DNA of 34,135 nucleotides, taken from positions 1 through 34,135 of the forward strand of contig NZ_ABFU01000001.1 in the NCBI RefSeq assembly GCF_000171615.1. The letters run 5' to 3'. The stretch is from Bacillus coahuilensis m4-4 (GTDB lineage: Bacteria > Bacillota > Bacilli > Bacillales > Bacillaceae_K). A model generated the notes under the pieces. It ran no database searches and was not told where the DNA came from. It was given only the letters and a program-made list of their open reading frames with translations. The position numbers and the translations under genes were made by a program. Below are positions 1 to 11,028 of this stretch, in pieces (positions within the stretch are counted from its first letter, which is position 1; the number at the start of each line of letters is the position of its first letter).

Positions 1-2
1 TT

Positions 3-20
3 TTTATACCGAAGTATAAA
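3..20 (-). other. Hairpin with C(UUCG)G loop in rRNA operon leader
   Basis: On the minus strand a perfect 7-bp stem (TTTATAC / GTATAAA) closes a TTCG loop flanked by C and G, the exceptionally stable C(UUCG)G tetraloop. It lies about 85-100 nt downstream of rRNA promoter P2, so it should be in the transcribed leader ahead of a 16S rRNA gene beyond the window edge. A role in leader folding or pre-rRNA processing is inference. Confidence 0.4.
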
Positions 21-70
21 TAAGTTTTGTACCTCATGGGTACTAATTTTAACGTTGACGTGTTGTCTTT

Positions 71-89
71 TCAGTTTTCAAAGTTCAAC
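71..89 (-). promoter_or_regulatory. boxA-like rRNA antitermination element
   Basis: Read on the minus strand the segment is GTTGAACTTTGAAAACTGA, which matches the CTTTGAAAACT core found in Bacillus rRNA leaders and bound by NusB/NusE. It sits about 15-35 nt downstream of the predicted P2 start site. Together with the two promoters upstream it indicates that an rRNA operon begins just outside the window on the left. Confidence 0.6.
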
Positions 90-111
90 GCCGCCCTTGA
101 GCGACTTTTAT

Positions 112-140
112 AATATACCACGCAGAAACCTTTAGGTCAA
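112..140 (-). promoter_or_regulatory. rRNA operon promoter P2
   Basis: The minus strand carries TTGACC, a 17-bp spacer and TATATT. Transcription would start near position 105. A boxA-like element follows, so this is the proximal of two tandem rRNA promoters, the arrangement known for Bacillus subtilis rrn operons. Confidence 0.75.
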
Positions 141-207
141 TACTTTTTTTAAAAAAGTTTTGTTGATGTAAGCTCTGCGTTGCTGCTCTTATTTAGCAAC
201 GAGATTT

Positions 208-236
208 AGTATACTAGGATATCTTATAGAATGCAA
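208..236 (-). promoter_or_regulatory. rRNA operon promoter P1
   Basis: The minus strand carries TTGCAT, a 17-bp spacer and TATACT, 96 bp upstream of P2. The spacing and tandem layout match Bacillus rrn P1/P2 pairs. It lies downstream of the terminator of the neighbouring HD-GYP gene, so the rRNA operon is transcriptionally separate. Confidence 0.65.
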
Positions 237-272
237 GAGGTTTTTTAAACTATTTATTCCCTCTACTAAAAA

Positions 273-294
273 ACATTCCGTGCAAACGGAATGT
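273..294 (-). terminator. Intrinsic terminator after the HD-GYP gene
   Basis: An 8-bp perfect stem (ACATTCCG / CGGAATGT) with a 6-nt loop is flanked by A-rich and T-rich tracts, so it can end transcription on either strand. On the minus strand it follows the HD-GYP stop codon and precedes rRNA promoter P1. Confidence 0.8.
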
Positions 295-305
295 TTTTCC
301 CATCT

Positions 306-1394
306 TCATGAATGAATAATGGTTTCTATAAATAGCTTCCTATTTTTTTCTAAGTCAATAATCTCCTCAGAGTTTAACACTTTCACTAAAGGTCGTGTCA
401 TATTCTCCGTTTTTGTTAGCAATACGGAAGCAAGTTGGCCATCAGAAAGACGAATCACTGTTCCGTTTGGTAGGTCAGATATAAGAGAGGTTAGAGCCGT
501 GATAATTTGAAGGTCAAACTTTCCAAACATATCCTCTCGAACCATTTCTAATACTTTAAACGGTGACTGCTTGCTTCTATATGGCTTTTCTGAAGACATA
601 GCATGGAATACATCCGCCACTGCTAATACTTGTCCGTACGGGTGAATCCGGTCCTTTTCTTCCCCTTTAGGATAGCCTGAACCATCTAGTCGTTCATGAT
701 GTTGGTAAATAGCAAGCTTGGCTTCAGGTTTTAAGAAAGGTGTTTCTTTTATTAAAAAGTAGCTCTGAGTTGTATGTCCTCGAACCTCTTCAAATTCTTT
801 AGACGTTAACGTACTATTTTTCCAAAGGATCTGAGGAGACACCTTAGCCATTCCAGCATCCGATAATACACCTGCCATAGCGATTTGAATAGAGCTACCT
901 TGATCGTAGTCTAACTTTCTCGCAATAAGTCCACTTAGGAGACCGACTCCAATTGCATGATGATACACATAATCTTCTTTTGTGGATTGATGAATTAAAG
1001 AGTACATGTTATGAGATTCTTCTAGTACCCGAGTGAAGAGCGGAAGGAAGAACTCTCTTACTTTTGCTACGTTTACAGGCGCACCGCTTTGCCAAGAGAT
1101 AAACTCTTTTTTATACTCTTGTACAACTTTTAAATATTCCTTTAATAGATCGGTGTCTTCTAATGGATTCATTTCTTCAATCTCTGTTAGTGGAGTGATG
1201 GTTTTAGGAGTGAAGCTTGTCCCGTCTGATTTAACATTTTCTACGTACAGTTCTTCGATTTGAAATGCTTTTAACATTTTCAAATGTATGGCAGAGAGAA
1301 CTGTACTTTTAGGGAAAAGAGGGTAGGCAGTTGCTCCCATGACGTCTCTTTCAACAATACATCCTTCTTCTACTTCATTACGTTGGACTCTCAT
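306..1394 (-). CDS. HD-GYP domain protein with altered HD motif
   Basis: This is a 362-residue HD-GYP family protein; family members hydrolyse cyclic di-GMP. The ATG at 1394 is preceded by GGAGG at good spacing and is preferred to an upstream start that would add 19 residues. The HD-GYP region covers about residues 140-310. HHERLDGSGYP at 232-242 and VADVFHAM near 260 are well kept. The position where the family normally shows HDxGK instead reads SDAGM at about 178-182, losing the motif's histidine and lysine. This could weaken metal binding and catalysis, or mark a receptor-like variant. The gene follows gyrA with its own ribosome-binding site and its own terminator, and no signal peptide or membrane segment is seen. 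Confidence 0.85.
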   Translation of the reverse strand: MRVQRNEVEEGCIVERDVMGATAYPLFPKSTVLSAIHLKMLKAFQIEELYVENVKSDGTSFTPKTITPLTEIEEMNPLEDTDLLKEYLKVVQEYKKEFISWQSGAPVNVAKVREFFLPLFTRVLEESHNMYSLIHQSTKEDYVYHHAIGVGLLSGLIARKLDYDQGSSIQIAMAGVLSDAGMAKVSPQILWKNSTLTSKEFEEVRGHTTQSYFLIKETPFLKPEAKLAIYQHHERLDGSGYPKGEEKDRIHPYGQVLAVADVFHAMSSEKPYRSKQSPFKVLEMVREDMFGKFDLQIITALTSLISDLPNGTVIRLSDGQLASVLLTKTENMTRPLVKVLNSEEIIDLEKNRKLFIETIIHS

Positions 1395-1431
1395 GTTTAC
1401 CTCCAGTTGCCTCGTATATCTATATTTTACT

Positions 1432-1475
1432 AAAAAAAGAAGGAGGGTCATAAGAAACTTTGACTCTCCTTCTTT
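1432..1475 (-). terminator. gyrA terminator
   Basis: A 15-bp stem with one G-T pair (arms 1436-1450 and 1461-1475, 10-nt loop) is followed on the minus strand by a run of seven T. It lies directly after the gyrA stop codon and ends the gyrA transcript before the HD-GYP gene. Confidence 0.8.
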
Positions 1476-1484
1476 CTATCGGTA

Positions 1485-3954
1485 TTAGTTTTCTTCTTCT
1501 AAAGCTTCTTCAGAAATTTCTTCCACTTCTTTTGCTACTTTAGCAGCCGTTGCAACATATTCCTCTTCACGCAGACTAATTAGTTTTACACCTTGTGTGT
1601 TTCTTCCCGTAATGGAAATCGCATGAATGTCCATACGAATGAGAACTCCGTGAACAGTGATTAACATTAAGTCTTCTTCGCCTGTCACTGACTTGACAGC
1701 AACCAGAGGTCCGTTTTTATCTGTGATGTTACACGTTTTAAGTCCTTTACCACCACGAGATTGCAGGCGGTATTCTGAAGCTGGTGTACGTTTTCCGAAG
1801 CCATGTTTTGTTATGACAAGGACATGGTCATCCTCTTCAATGATTTCCATACTCACCACTTCATCATCATTCACTAATGTTATGCCTTTTACCCCAGTAG
1901 CTGTACGTCCCATTGAGCGAACGTCTTTCTCATCAAAGCGAATAAGAAGTCCGTTTTTCGTTCCGATCAAGATTTGCTTATCTCCGTCTGTCAGCTTAAC
2001 AGAGATCAACTCGTCGTCTTCTCGTAAGTTAATGGCAATCAGACCATTGGTACGAATGTTTGCGAAATCGGATACAGGTGTTCTCTTGGAAATCCCTTTC
2101 TGCGTTGTGAAGAATAGGTAGCTCTCCTCATCAAACTCCTCAATTCGAATCATGGTATTAATCCACTCATCTTTTTCAATACCTAATAGGTTAATGATTG
2201 GAATTCCTTTCGCTGTTCGGTTGAACTCAGGAATTTCATATCCTTTCGCACGGTATGCTTTTCCTTTATTCGTAAAGAAAAGAATCGTATCATGAGTGCT
2301 TGTATACAATAAGTGTTCAACGAAATCATCATCGTTCGTTCCCATTCCTTGCACACCACGACCACCGCGCTTTTGACTACGGTAAGTAGAGGCAGGTAGG
2401 CGCTTAATATAGCCATTATGAGTGAGAGTGATTACGATATTTTCTCTTGGAATTAAATCTTCATCCTCTATGTTCTCAATGCCGCCTGCGACAATTTCAG
2501 TTCTTCTTACGTCGTTAAAGCGATCTTTAATTTCTAGTAGCTCTTCACGGATGATCTCTAATACCTTTTCTTCATCTGCTAGAATGCCGCGTAGCTCTGC
2601 AATTAAGGCTTGAAGGTTTTTGTATTCTTCTTCAATCTTTTCTCGCTCTAAGCCTGTTAGACGTTGTAAACGCATATCTAAAATTGCTTGAGCTTGTTTT
2701 TCAGAAAGATTAAACTGAGTCATTAAGCCTTCTTTCGCGATATCCGTTGTCTGTGATCCACGAATCAGAGCAATAATCTCGTCAATATGATCAAGGGCAA
2801 TACGTAGACCTTCTAAAATATGAGCTCGAGCTTCCGCTTTACGTAACTCATATTCTGTTCTTCTACGAATGACAATTTGTTGATGATCTAAATAATAATC
2901 AAGAGCTTGCTTTAAGTTTAGTACTTTCGGCTGCCCGTCTACTAACGCAAGCATATTAATACCAAAGCTCGTTTGAAGAGCTGTTTGCTTATAAAGATTG
3001 TTTAACACAACATTCGCATTCGCGTCTCTTCTAATCTCAATCACAATACGCATACCGTTACGGTCAGACTCATCACGTAAATCTGTAATACCATCGATTT
3101 TTTTATCGCGTACTAGGTCAGCGATTTTTTCGATTAATTTTGCTTTATTGACTTGGTATGGAATTTCATTCACAATAATCGTTTCTTTACCGTTCGATTT
3201 TTGTTCGATTTCCACTTTGGCTCTCATCATAATTGAGCCTTTACCAGTTTCATATGCACGACGGATACCAGAACGACCGACGATTAATCCAGCCGTAGGA
3301 AAATCAGGACCGTGAATAAATTCCATTAACTCAGGAATAGTAATATCACGGTTTTTACTTAGAGCAAGAAGACCGTCAATAATTTCACCTAATTGATGAG
3401 GTGGAATATTGGTTGCCATCCCAACCGCAATCCCAGAAGCACCGTTTACTAGTAGGTTAGGAAAACGAGCTGGTAATACGGCTGGTTCTCTCTCTTGACC
3501 ATCGTAGTTATCTTTATAATCAATTGTATCTTTATTAATATCACGGATTAACTCCATTGAAATCTTGGACATACGAGCCTCAGTGTAACGCATGGCAGCC
3601 GCAGCATCACCATCAACGGATCCAAAGTTACCATGACCATCAACTAGCATATATCGGAAGTTGAAATTTTGTGCCATACGAACCATTGATTCGTATACAG
3701 CAGAATCACCGTGGGGGTGATACTTACCGATAACTTCTCCGACGATACGGGCTGATTTTTTGTATGCCTTATCGGATGTAATCCCTAAATCATTCATCGC
3801 ATAAAGAATACGACGGTGAACGGGCTTTAGTCCATCACGAACATCTGGAAGAGCACGAGATACGATAACACTCATGGCATAATCTAAGAACGATGTCTTC
3901 ATTTCTTGACTTATATTGATTTCTTTTAATTTGCTGATTTGGGGTATCTGACAC
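1485..3954 (-). CDS. gyrA: DNA gyrase subunit A (one frameshift near the start)
   Basis: GyrA is the breakage-reunion subunit of the gyrase A2B2 tetramer, which introduces negative supercoils. The continuous frame from the ATG at 3902 gives 805 residues but lacks the N-terminus. Upstream, GTG at 3952-3954 follows AGGAGG at 9 nt and encodes MSDTPNQQI. Removing one A from the four-A run at 3924-3927 joins it to KEINISQEM and gives 822 residues, close to the 821 of B. subtilis. The active-site tyrosine is in AMRYTEARM at repaired residue 123. The quinolone region has Ser84 and Glu88, the usual sensitive-type residues. A GyrA-box (QKRGGRG) lies in the C-terminal domain near residue 530. The frameshift is most likely a sequencing error. 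Confidence 0.95.
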
Positions 3955-4185
3955 AGTATAGAACCTCCTTCATTCTACACAGTTACATATATGCTTAGGA
4001 TTCTATATATGTAAAAGATAGGACGTCTTTTTCGACCTATGTATAAGTGACTGTTCATCACATATAAACGGTATAAAACGATAAATCACTAACATTATTA
4101 TTATATAGATTTATGAATAGGATTGCCACACATTCTAGCATGGCCAAATCTGTCGATTCGTAACGCCACTACTAAAATAAAGATA
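3955..4185 (-). promoter_or_regulatory. gyrA leader with a possible promoter
   Basis: This stretch between gyrA and the gyrB terminator holds no gene. A candidate promoter on the minus strand is TGGCAA, 17 bp, TATAAT (4100-4128); its -35 box is poor and the leader would be about 140 nt. Within the leader an inverted repeat pairs TTACATATA (3983-3991) with TATATGTAA (4006-4014), just upstream of the gyrA Shine-Dalgarno sequence. A regulatory role is a guess. The terminator upstream implies that gyrA has its own promoter here. Confidence 0.35.
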
Positions 4186-4216
4186 GAAAAGCTTGGATAG
4201 TGCATCCAAGCTTTTC
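4186..4216 (-). terminator. gyrB terminator
   Basis: A perfect 13-bp inverted repeat (GAAAAGCTTGGAT and its complement) encloses a 5-nt loop, followed on the minus strand by a T-rich tract. It lies about 85 bp downstream of the gyrB stop codon and separates the gyrB and gyrA transcripts. Confidence 0.7.
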
Positions 4217-4302
4217 TCTTACGCTTAGTCTTATGATATCTATTCTTCACAACACATTACTTTGCGGAAGCTTATCCTTTCCGCGGGCGTTTAGGCATGA
4301 TC

Positions 4303-6230
<1,928 letters not shown>

Positions 6231-6289
6231 ATATATTCACCTACACTTTCTAAGACATGAGGGAAGACTAGCTATCCTCTAATCACTTT

Positions 6290-6530
6290 TTATAGTAATG
6301 GTTTCAGTGTTCGTTTTTTTAACGTAGTAGAAGCAAAGGGCGATAAGTAAATATTCTGATGGGTGACCACAATAGATTTACACTCATTTTCACCTAACCG
6401 AATCACTTTCTTTTCGTTTTTTTCGTATGAAATTTTCGTACTCATAGGTGGAGAGGAGTGATTCTCTATTTACGATGGCAATGATATCTTTAGAACGAAT
6501 CATCACGTCTTCACCAATAAAAATATACAC
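6290..6530 (-). CDS. remB: RemB (YaaB), DUF370 family (one frameshift)
   Basis: This small gene between recF and gyrB is split by a frameshift. GTG at 6528-6530 follows GAGGG and begins VYIFIGEDVMIRSKDI. Removing one T from the plus-strand run of seven at 6417-6423 continues through KKVIRLGENECKSIVVT and ends LKKRTLKPLL, giving 79 residues against 81 in B. subtilis. RemB is the paralogue of RemA, a DNA-binding regulator of extracellular matrix genes in Bacillus; the function of RemB itself is less clear. It starts 10 nt after the recF stop codon, so the two are probably cotranscribed. Position and sequence both support the call. Confidence 0.85.
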
Positions 6531-6540
6531 TGCCCATCCC

Positions 6541-7659
6541 TCACTTTACTTTTATAATAGAGCCTGAATCTACACGAAACGTTGCTGCTTCCTTCAACGT
6601 TTGATGGTCAATACCTTCTGTGCTTGTGGTCGTCACAAAGGTTTGGACCTTGCCTTGTATCGTATTTAAGAGGTGAGACTGCCTGTAATCATCAAGCTCT
6701 GACAACACATCATCTAATAAAAGAATAGGATATTCGCCAATTTCTGAATGAATTAACTCAATCTCGGCTAATTTAACGGAGAGGGCTGTGGTTCGTTGTT
6801 GACCTTGAGAACCAAATGTTTGAACATCTCGTCCATTTACGCGAAACTCCAAATCGTCTCGATGTGGTCCAAATAACGTGACTCCGCGCTCTTTCTCACG
6901 CTCTCTTACCTCTTTAGTACGTTCTTCAAATACTTCTATCATCTTTGACCAATCTTGGTCTTCTGATACGTGAACAGAGGGTTTATATGAAATGGTCAGC
7001 TCTTCTAGGTTTCTAGATATACCAGAATGAATAGGCTTTGCCCATTCCTCTAAAAGGTGAACAAATTGAAACCTCTTTTGAACAATTTTAACTGCCACTT
7101 GAATAAATTGGTCTGTGAGTACATCTAGCATCGTTTCGTCTACTTTTTTTCGTTGCTGGGCTTGCTTTAAATAGGAATTTCGCTGCTGTAAGATTTTGTT
7201 GTATTGATTAATATCATGTAAGTAAACAGGGGAAACCTGTCCAATCTCCATATCAATAAATCTTCTTCTTACTTGAGGACTCCCTTTCACAAGATTTAGA
7301 TCTTCAGGAGCAAACATCACCACGTTCATATTTCCGATATATTGACTGAGTTTAGACTGTTCTAAATGATTTAGCTTCGCTTTTTTCCCTTTTTTACTTA
7401 TGGTTAATTCTAAAGGAATCGATCCGTTCCGCTTTTGTATTCTCCCTTTTATTCTAGCATATTCCGAGTCCCAACGGATTAAATCTTTATCGTTTGACGT
7501 ACGATGAGATTTAGCCATGGCTAGAACATAGATGCTCTCCATAATGTTTGTTTTCCCTTGCGCATTTTGACCAAGAAAAACATTGACTCTATTTTCAAAT
7601 TCAAGGGATTCGGTCTCATAGTTACGATAATTTTCAACAGATAATTCTTGAATAAACAT
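6541..7659 (-). CDS. recF: DNA repair and recombination protein RecF
   Basis: RecF is an SMC-like ATPase that works with RecO and RecR to load RecA at single-strand gaps. The protein has 372 residues (370 in B. subtilis). Walker A is GQNAQGKTN at residues 30-38, the signature motif reads FGSQGQQRT near residue 280, and Walker B is [12 protein letters not shown] near residue 315. The ATG at 7659 is preceded by AAGGTG. It starts 11 nt after rlbA and is followed 10 nt later by remB, so this is a tight operon. The reading frame is intact. Confidence 0.97.
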   Translation of the reverse strand: MFIQELSVENYRNYETESLEFENRVNVFLGQNAQGKTNIMESIYVLAMAKSHRTSNDKDLIRWDSEYARIKGRIQKRNGSIPLELTISKKGKKAKLNHLEQSKLSQYIGNMNVVMFAPEDLNLVKGSPQVRRRFIDMEIGQVSPVYLHDINQYNKILQQRNSYLKQAQQRKKVDETMLDVLTDQFIQVAVKIVQKRFQFVHLLEEWAKPIHSGISRNLEELTISYKPSVHVSEDQDWSKMIEVFEERTKEVREREKERGVTLFGPHRDDLEFRVNGRDVQTFGSQGQQRTTALSVKLAEIELIHSEIGEYPILLLDDVLSELDDYRQSHLLNTIQGKVQTFVTTTSTEGIDHQTLKEAATFRVDSGSIIKVK

Positions 7660-7670
7660 GATGCTACACC

Positions 7671-7898
7671 TTACTGTTCAGGATCGTACTGGATGGCAAA
7701 TACCCCAACTCCAGGAACCTCAACAACATCACCATCGTATAATTTCTTCCCGCGACGTTCTTCTTCTTCACCGTTAACATATACATAATATTCACTTAAG
7801 AACCATTTTGCCATGCCACCTGACTGAATAAGATCCGTTATCTTTAAAAATTGTCCTAACGTAATATAATCTGTATGAATCTTAACTGGATTCGACAT
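7671..7898 (-). CDS. rlbA: S4-domain protein RlbA (YaaA)
   Basis: This 75-residue protein is a small S4-like RNA-binding protein that sits between dnaN and recF in most Bacillaceae. The conserved stretch [20 protein letters not shown], followed by [13 protein letters not shown] and [13 protein letters not shown], is the S4 fold (about residues 12-60). B. subtilis YaaA (71 residues) has been linked to large ribosomal subunit assembly. The Shine-Dalgarno match ahead of the ATG is weak (GAGTG). It is probably the first gene of the rlbA-recF-remB-gyrB transcript. Confidence 0.92.
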   Translation of the reverse strand: MSNPVKIHTDYITLGQFLKITDLIQSGGMAKWFLSEYYVYVNGEEEERRGKKLYDGDVVEVPGVGVFAIQYDPEQ

Positions 7899-7935
7899 AT
7901 TTCACACTCATTTCCCGATTTGTCTCTAATAAAAC

Positions 7936-7964
7936 ATTCTACTAAAGATTCGTGTTTAAAACAA
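7936..7964 (-). promoter_or_regulatory. Possible promoter of the rlbA-recF-remB-gyrB operon
   Basis: The minus strand carries TTGTTT, a 17-bp spacer and TAGAAT, about 38 bp upstream of the rlbA start codon. The -10 box has one mismatch and the -35 box three. An upstream TTGACA at 8074-8079 has no well-spaced -10 partner. Confidence 0.35.
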
Positions 7965-8204
7965 ATAGTGAAAAATTGGATGGGAAGAGGGGATGAGATG
8001 GTATGAACGGTAGGGTCGATCGAGGGTGAATTCTAGTATAAGAAATCCTGTTTAGCGTCTATTTCTCATACTGGTGTCAACAAAGACACGTGAATAAAGG
8101 TTTTATTTATAGAAATGGACTGTTATCTCCGTTAGCACAATTGATGGTTTATAAATAATCAGGAACAACCCTCTCCATTCCCATATCCTTACCTAAAAGA
8201 AAAA
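7965..8204. other. Intergenic stretch without a recognisable gene
   Basis: This lies between rlbA and the dnaN terminator. I see no reading frame with a ribosome-binding site and no clear repeat or RNA. It contains isolated promoter-like hexamers on the minus strand (TTGACA and TATACT) whose spacing does not fit a sigma-A promoter. Confidence 0.4.
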
Positions 8205-8237
8205 CTACCCTCCCCACCAAATCGTTTTGGCGGGGAG
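8205..8237 (-). terminator. dnaN terminator
   Basis: A 12-bp stem with one G-T pair (arms 8210-8221 and 8226-8237, 4-nt loop) is followed on the minus strand by a T-rich tract (GTTTTTCTTTT). It begins 14 bp after the dnaN stop codon and ends the dnaA-dnaN transcript. Confidence 0.85.
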
Positions 8238-8250
8238 AGCAGTCGTCTTT

Positions 8251-9387
8251 CTAGTATGTTCTCACTGGTAAAATAAGCTGCAGAATCGTATCGTCATTTA
8301 CTGGACGAATCACAAATGGTCTCATCGCACCCGTAAACTGAACACTAATTTCTGGACCTTCTAACACCTTTAACGCATCCATCATATATTTCGCACTAAA
8401 GGAGATTTTCAACTCTTCTCCCTCAACTTTACCACTTTGGATTTCTTCTACGACTTTTCCAATCTCTGGAGAATTGGAAGAAACTTCAATGCTTCCTGCT
8501 TCTAAAGTAGAGAGCTTTACAACGTTGTTTCTTCCTTCACGAGCAAGTAGACTCGCTCGATCAATGGCTTGTAAGAAATCCTTCGTCACTAATTCTAGTT
8601 CCGTTTTCTTTTCTGTTGGAATTAAACGAGACGTATCTGGATAATTTCCTTCTAGCAGCCTTGAGAAGAATAATAGGTGCTTAGCTTTAAATAATACTTG
8701 GTTTTCTGTAATGACAATTTCAACAAGCTCATTGTTGTCATCAAGAATTTTACTTAACTCATTTAAACTTTTCCCTGGAATCACAACATTGTAAGAAGCA
8801 TCTGAGCCTAGTTCAATCTTAGCTTTTCTCATGGCAAGTCGATGGCTATCTGTTGCAATACAGTTTAACTCATCGTGTTCAACCTTCCAGTTGACACCTG
8901 TCAAGATAGGGCGTGTTTCTGAGGTGGACACTGCGAACACCGTTTGTCGAATTAACGTTTTTAAAAGATCTGTTGGAACTTTAAATACGTTTTCTTCTTC
9001 AATTGTTGGAAGGTGAGGATATTCTGCTGGATCTAGTCCATTCAAATTAAACTCCGCTTTCCCAGAACGAATAACCGTTTGATATTGGCCCATCACTTCA
9101 ATTTCTACTGTATCCAGTGGCAGTTTTTTTACAATTTCGCTAAAGAATTTCGCTTGGAGTACTACGCCACCACTTTGCTGTACATCAACAATTTGTTGAT
9201 CTTCTTCCTCAACGGGAATATACGACTCAATCGAAATATCTGAATCACTACCTGTTAGAGTAACGCCTTCTTCATTGGCGATCATTTTAATTCCCGTTAA
9301 GATTGGAATAGTTGTTCGTGAAGATACTGCTTTCATTACATCTTGAATACTTTGGACTAAATTGTCTCGTTGTATCGTAAATTTCAT
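8251..9387 (-). CDS. dnaN: DNA polymerase III beta subunit (sliding clamp)
   Basis: DnaN forms the ring-shaped dimer that tethers polymerase to DNA and also recruits repair and regulatory factors. The protein has 378 residues, the same length as in B. subtilis, starts MKFTIQRDNLVQSIQDV and ends with the typical LILPVRTY tail. The three clamp domains span roughly residues 1-125, 130-250 and 255-378. The ATG at 9387 is preceded by GGAGG at 7 nt. It lies downstream of dnaA across the 213-bp unwinding region of oriC and is probably cotranscribed with dnaA. Confidence 0.98.
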   Translation of the reverse strand: MKFTIQRDNLVQSIQDVMKAVSSRTTIPILTGIKMIANEEGVTLTGSDSDISIESYIPVEEEDQQIVDVQQSGGVVLQAKFFSEIVKKLPLDTVEIEVMGQYQTVIRSGKAEFNLNGLDPAEYPHLPTIEEENVFKVPTDLLKTLIRQTVFAVSTSETRPILTGVNWKVEHDELNCIATDSHRLAMRKAKIELGSDASYNVVIPGKSLNELSKILDDNNELVEIVITENQVLFKAKHLLFFSRLLEGNYPDTSRLIPTEKKTELELVTKDFLQAIDRASLLAREGRNNVVKLSTLEAGSIEVSSNSPEIGKVVEEIQSGKVEGEELKISFSAKYMMDALKVLEGPEISVQFTGAMRPFVIRPVNDDTILQLILPVRTY

Positions 9388-9427
9388 AGTAAATCCTCCA
9401 AATTTAGAATACTTTTCTTACCCATCG

Positions 9428-9470
9428 CATATATATATTAATTATATAAAAATCGTAGTAATAATAGTAG
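9428..9470. other. oriC DNA-unwinding element with DnaA-trio tract
   Basis: An almost purely A/T stretch (9428-9454) is followed on the plus strand by TAG TAA TAA TAG TAG (9456-9470), then by a GGCC-containing spacer and a perfect DnaA box at 9483. Read 3' to 5' away from the box this is GAT-GAT-AAT-AAT-GAT, the DnaA-trio pattern described for B. subtilis, where DnaA loads onto single-stranded DNA. The order box, GC-rich spacer, trios and AT-rich DNA matches the known unwinding module. This is the likely site of strand opening. Confidence 0.8.
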
Positions 9471-9482
9471 GGCCTGTTAGTA

Positions 9483-9576
9483 TGTGGATAAGTGGCTTAA
9501 AAGGACAGAAACACAGTCCATCCACATGTGGACAGACTGTGTGTAAGATAGGACGAGTTATTCACATTTTCCCACA
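9483..9576. other. DnaA-box cluster downstream of dnaA (oriC)
   Basis: Two boxes match TTATNCACA exactly: 9483-9491 (minus strand) and 9558-9566 (plus strand). Between them an abutting inverted pair of weaker boxes (9518-9526 and 9527-9535, two mismatches each) forms a palindrome centred on CCACATGTGG. A further weak box is at 9568-9576. The exact box at 9483 borders the GC-rich spacer of the unwinding element, as expected for the DnaA filament start point. Confidence 0.8.
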
Positions 9577-9600
9577 TAACAAGAGTGGGGTTGATTTAGA

Positions 9601-10944
9601 TCACTGTAAAGTAGACTGAATTTCTTTTACCTGACTTTGTAAGAGAGAATCAGATTGAAGTAATTTAGAAATTTTTTCATGAGCATGAATCACCGTCGTA
9701 TGATCGCGTCCACCAAATTCCTCCCCTATTTTAGGAAGAGAAGAATCTGTTAGCTCACGGGATAAATACATAGCTATTTGTCTAGGGAATGCAATAGATT
9801 TTGTCCTTTTCTTTGCTTTAAAATCCTCTAGCTTCACATTGTAGTGTTCTCCAACTGCTCGCTGAATATCACTAATCGAAATCACTCTAGGCTTTGAGCT
9901 TGGAATAATATCTTTTAACGCTTCAGATGCAAGATCGGCGTTTATATCTTTATTAATGAGAGAAGAATAAGCAACTACTCGGATAAGTGCGCCTTCTAAC
10001 TCTCTAATATTCGTATCAATTTGATTCGCAATATAAAGCATCGCTTCATTTGGAATATCTAGCCCTTCTGCCTTGGCCTTTTTACGAAGGATGGCGATCC
10101 GTGTTTCAAGGTCTGGTGGAGTAATATCTGTGATTAACCCCCACTCGAACCGTGAACGAAGGCGATCTTCTAATGTTGGAATTTCTTTAGGTGGTCGATC
10201 ACTTGAAATGACAATTTGCTTACTTTCTTCGTGAAGTGTATTGAACGTATGGAAAAATTCCTCTTGCGTTTGTTCTTTTCCAGCTAAAAATTGAATATCA
10301 TCAATAAGCAGCACGTCTACATTACGGTATCGATTTCTAAAATCTACGGCCTTATTGTCACGAATCGAATTGATGAACTCATTCGTGAACTTTTCTGATG
10401 ATAAATACACCACTTTTGCTGAAGGGTTATGCTCTAGTACATAATGACCAATCGCATGCATTAAGTGGGTTTTACCTAATCCTACGCCCCCGTAGATAAA
10501 TAATGGATTATAAGCCTTAGCCGGTGCTTCTGCTACAGCTAGAGAAGCGGCGTGTGCAAATCTATTTCCCGAACCAATAACAAACGTATCAAACGTATAT
10601 TTTGGATTCAGCATGCTCGTCTGAAAATCATGATGATCGTCATCTTTTCCGTTCTTTACTGAGGGAAGGGGAATCTCAAATTCTTCAGGCTCCTGATTTT
10701 GAGGAATGATGAATTTAATGGTCAATTCCTCACCGGTAATACTGAAAATAACCTCTGCAATTAACTGTGAGTATCGACCTTCGAGCCAATCTCGTGCGAA
10801 TTCGTTCGGCGCAGTAATTACTAGGTTATCACCTTTTAATGAATGGGCCTTTGTTGACTTTAGCCATGTATCGAAGCTAGGCTTACTAATTTTCTGTTCT
10901 ATGGTTTCTAAGGCCTTATTCCAAAGATCTGAAATGTTCTCCAT
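9601..10944 (-). CDS. dnaA: Chromosomal replication initiator DnaA
   Basis: DnaA is the AAA+ ATPase that binds DnaA boxes, melts oriC and helps load the helicase. The protein has 447 residues (446 in B. subtilis). Domain I covers about residues 1-80 and a polar linker 81-110. Walker A is GGVGLGKT at 152-159 and Walker B VLLIDDI at 211-217. The C-terminal DNA-binding domain has the signature GGRDHTTV at 411-418. The ATG at 10944 follows AAGGAGGGAG. DnaA boxes flank the gene on both sides. The cluster upstream overlaps its probable promoter region, so autoregulation by DnaA is likely, as known in B. subtilis. Confidence 0.98.
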   Translation of the reverse strand: MENISDLWNKALETIEQKISKPSFDTWLKSTKAHSLKGDNLVITAPNEFARDWLEGRYSQLIAEVIFSITGEELTIKFIIPQNQEPEEFEIPLPSVKNGKDDDHHDFQTSMLNPKYTFDTFVIGSGNRFAHAASLAVAEAPAKAYNPLFIYGGVGLGKTHLMHAIGHYVLEHNPSAKVVYLSSEKFTNEFINSIRDNKAVDFRNRYRNVDVLLIDDIQFLAGKEQTQEEFFHTFNTLHEESKQIVISSDRPPKEIPTLEDRLRSRFEWGLITDITPPDLETRIAILRKKAKAEGLDIPNEAMLYIANQIDTNIRELEGALIRVVAYSSLINKDINADLASEALKDIIPSSKPRVISISDIQRAVGEHYNVKLEDFKAKKRTKSIAFPRQIAMYLSRELTDSSLPKIGEEFGGRDHTTVIHAHEKISKLLQSDSLLQSQVKEIQSTLQ

Positions 10945-11028
10945 TGGCGCTCCCTCCTTTGTACAAGTTTTGTATAATGAATATCTTTTGTTTATTTGGT
11001 GAAATTAATAAAGATTCATCCAGTTGTA

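Noticed and set aside
306-1451. Longer 381-residue version of the HD-GYP protein
   Set aside because: The extra 19 residues lack a ribosome-binding site and overlap the gyrA terminator stem. The internal ATG at 1394 has a strong GGAGG.
9362-9619. Plus-strand open frame across the dnaN-dnaA gap
   Set aside because: It covers the A/T tract, DnaA-trios and DnaA boxes and has no ribosome-binding site; it is origin DNA, not a gene.
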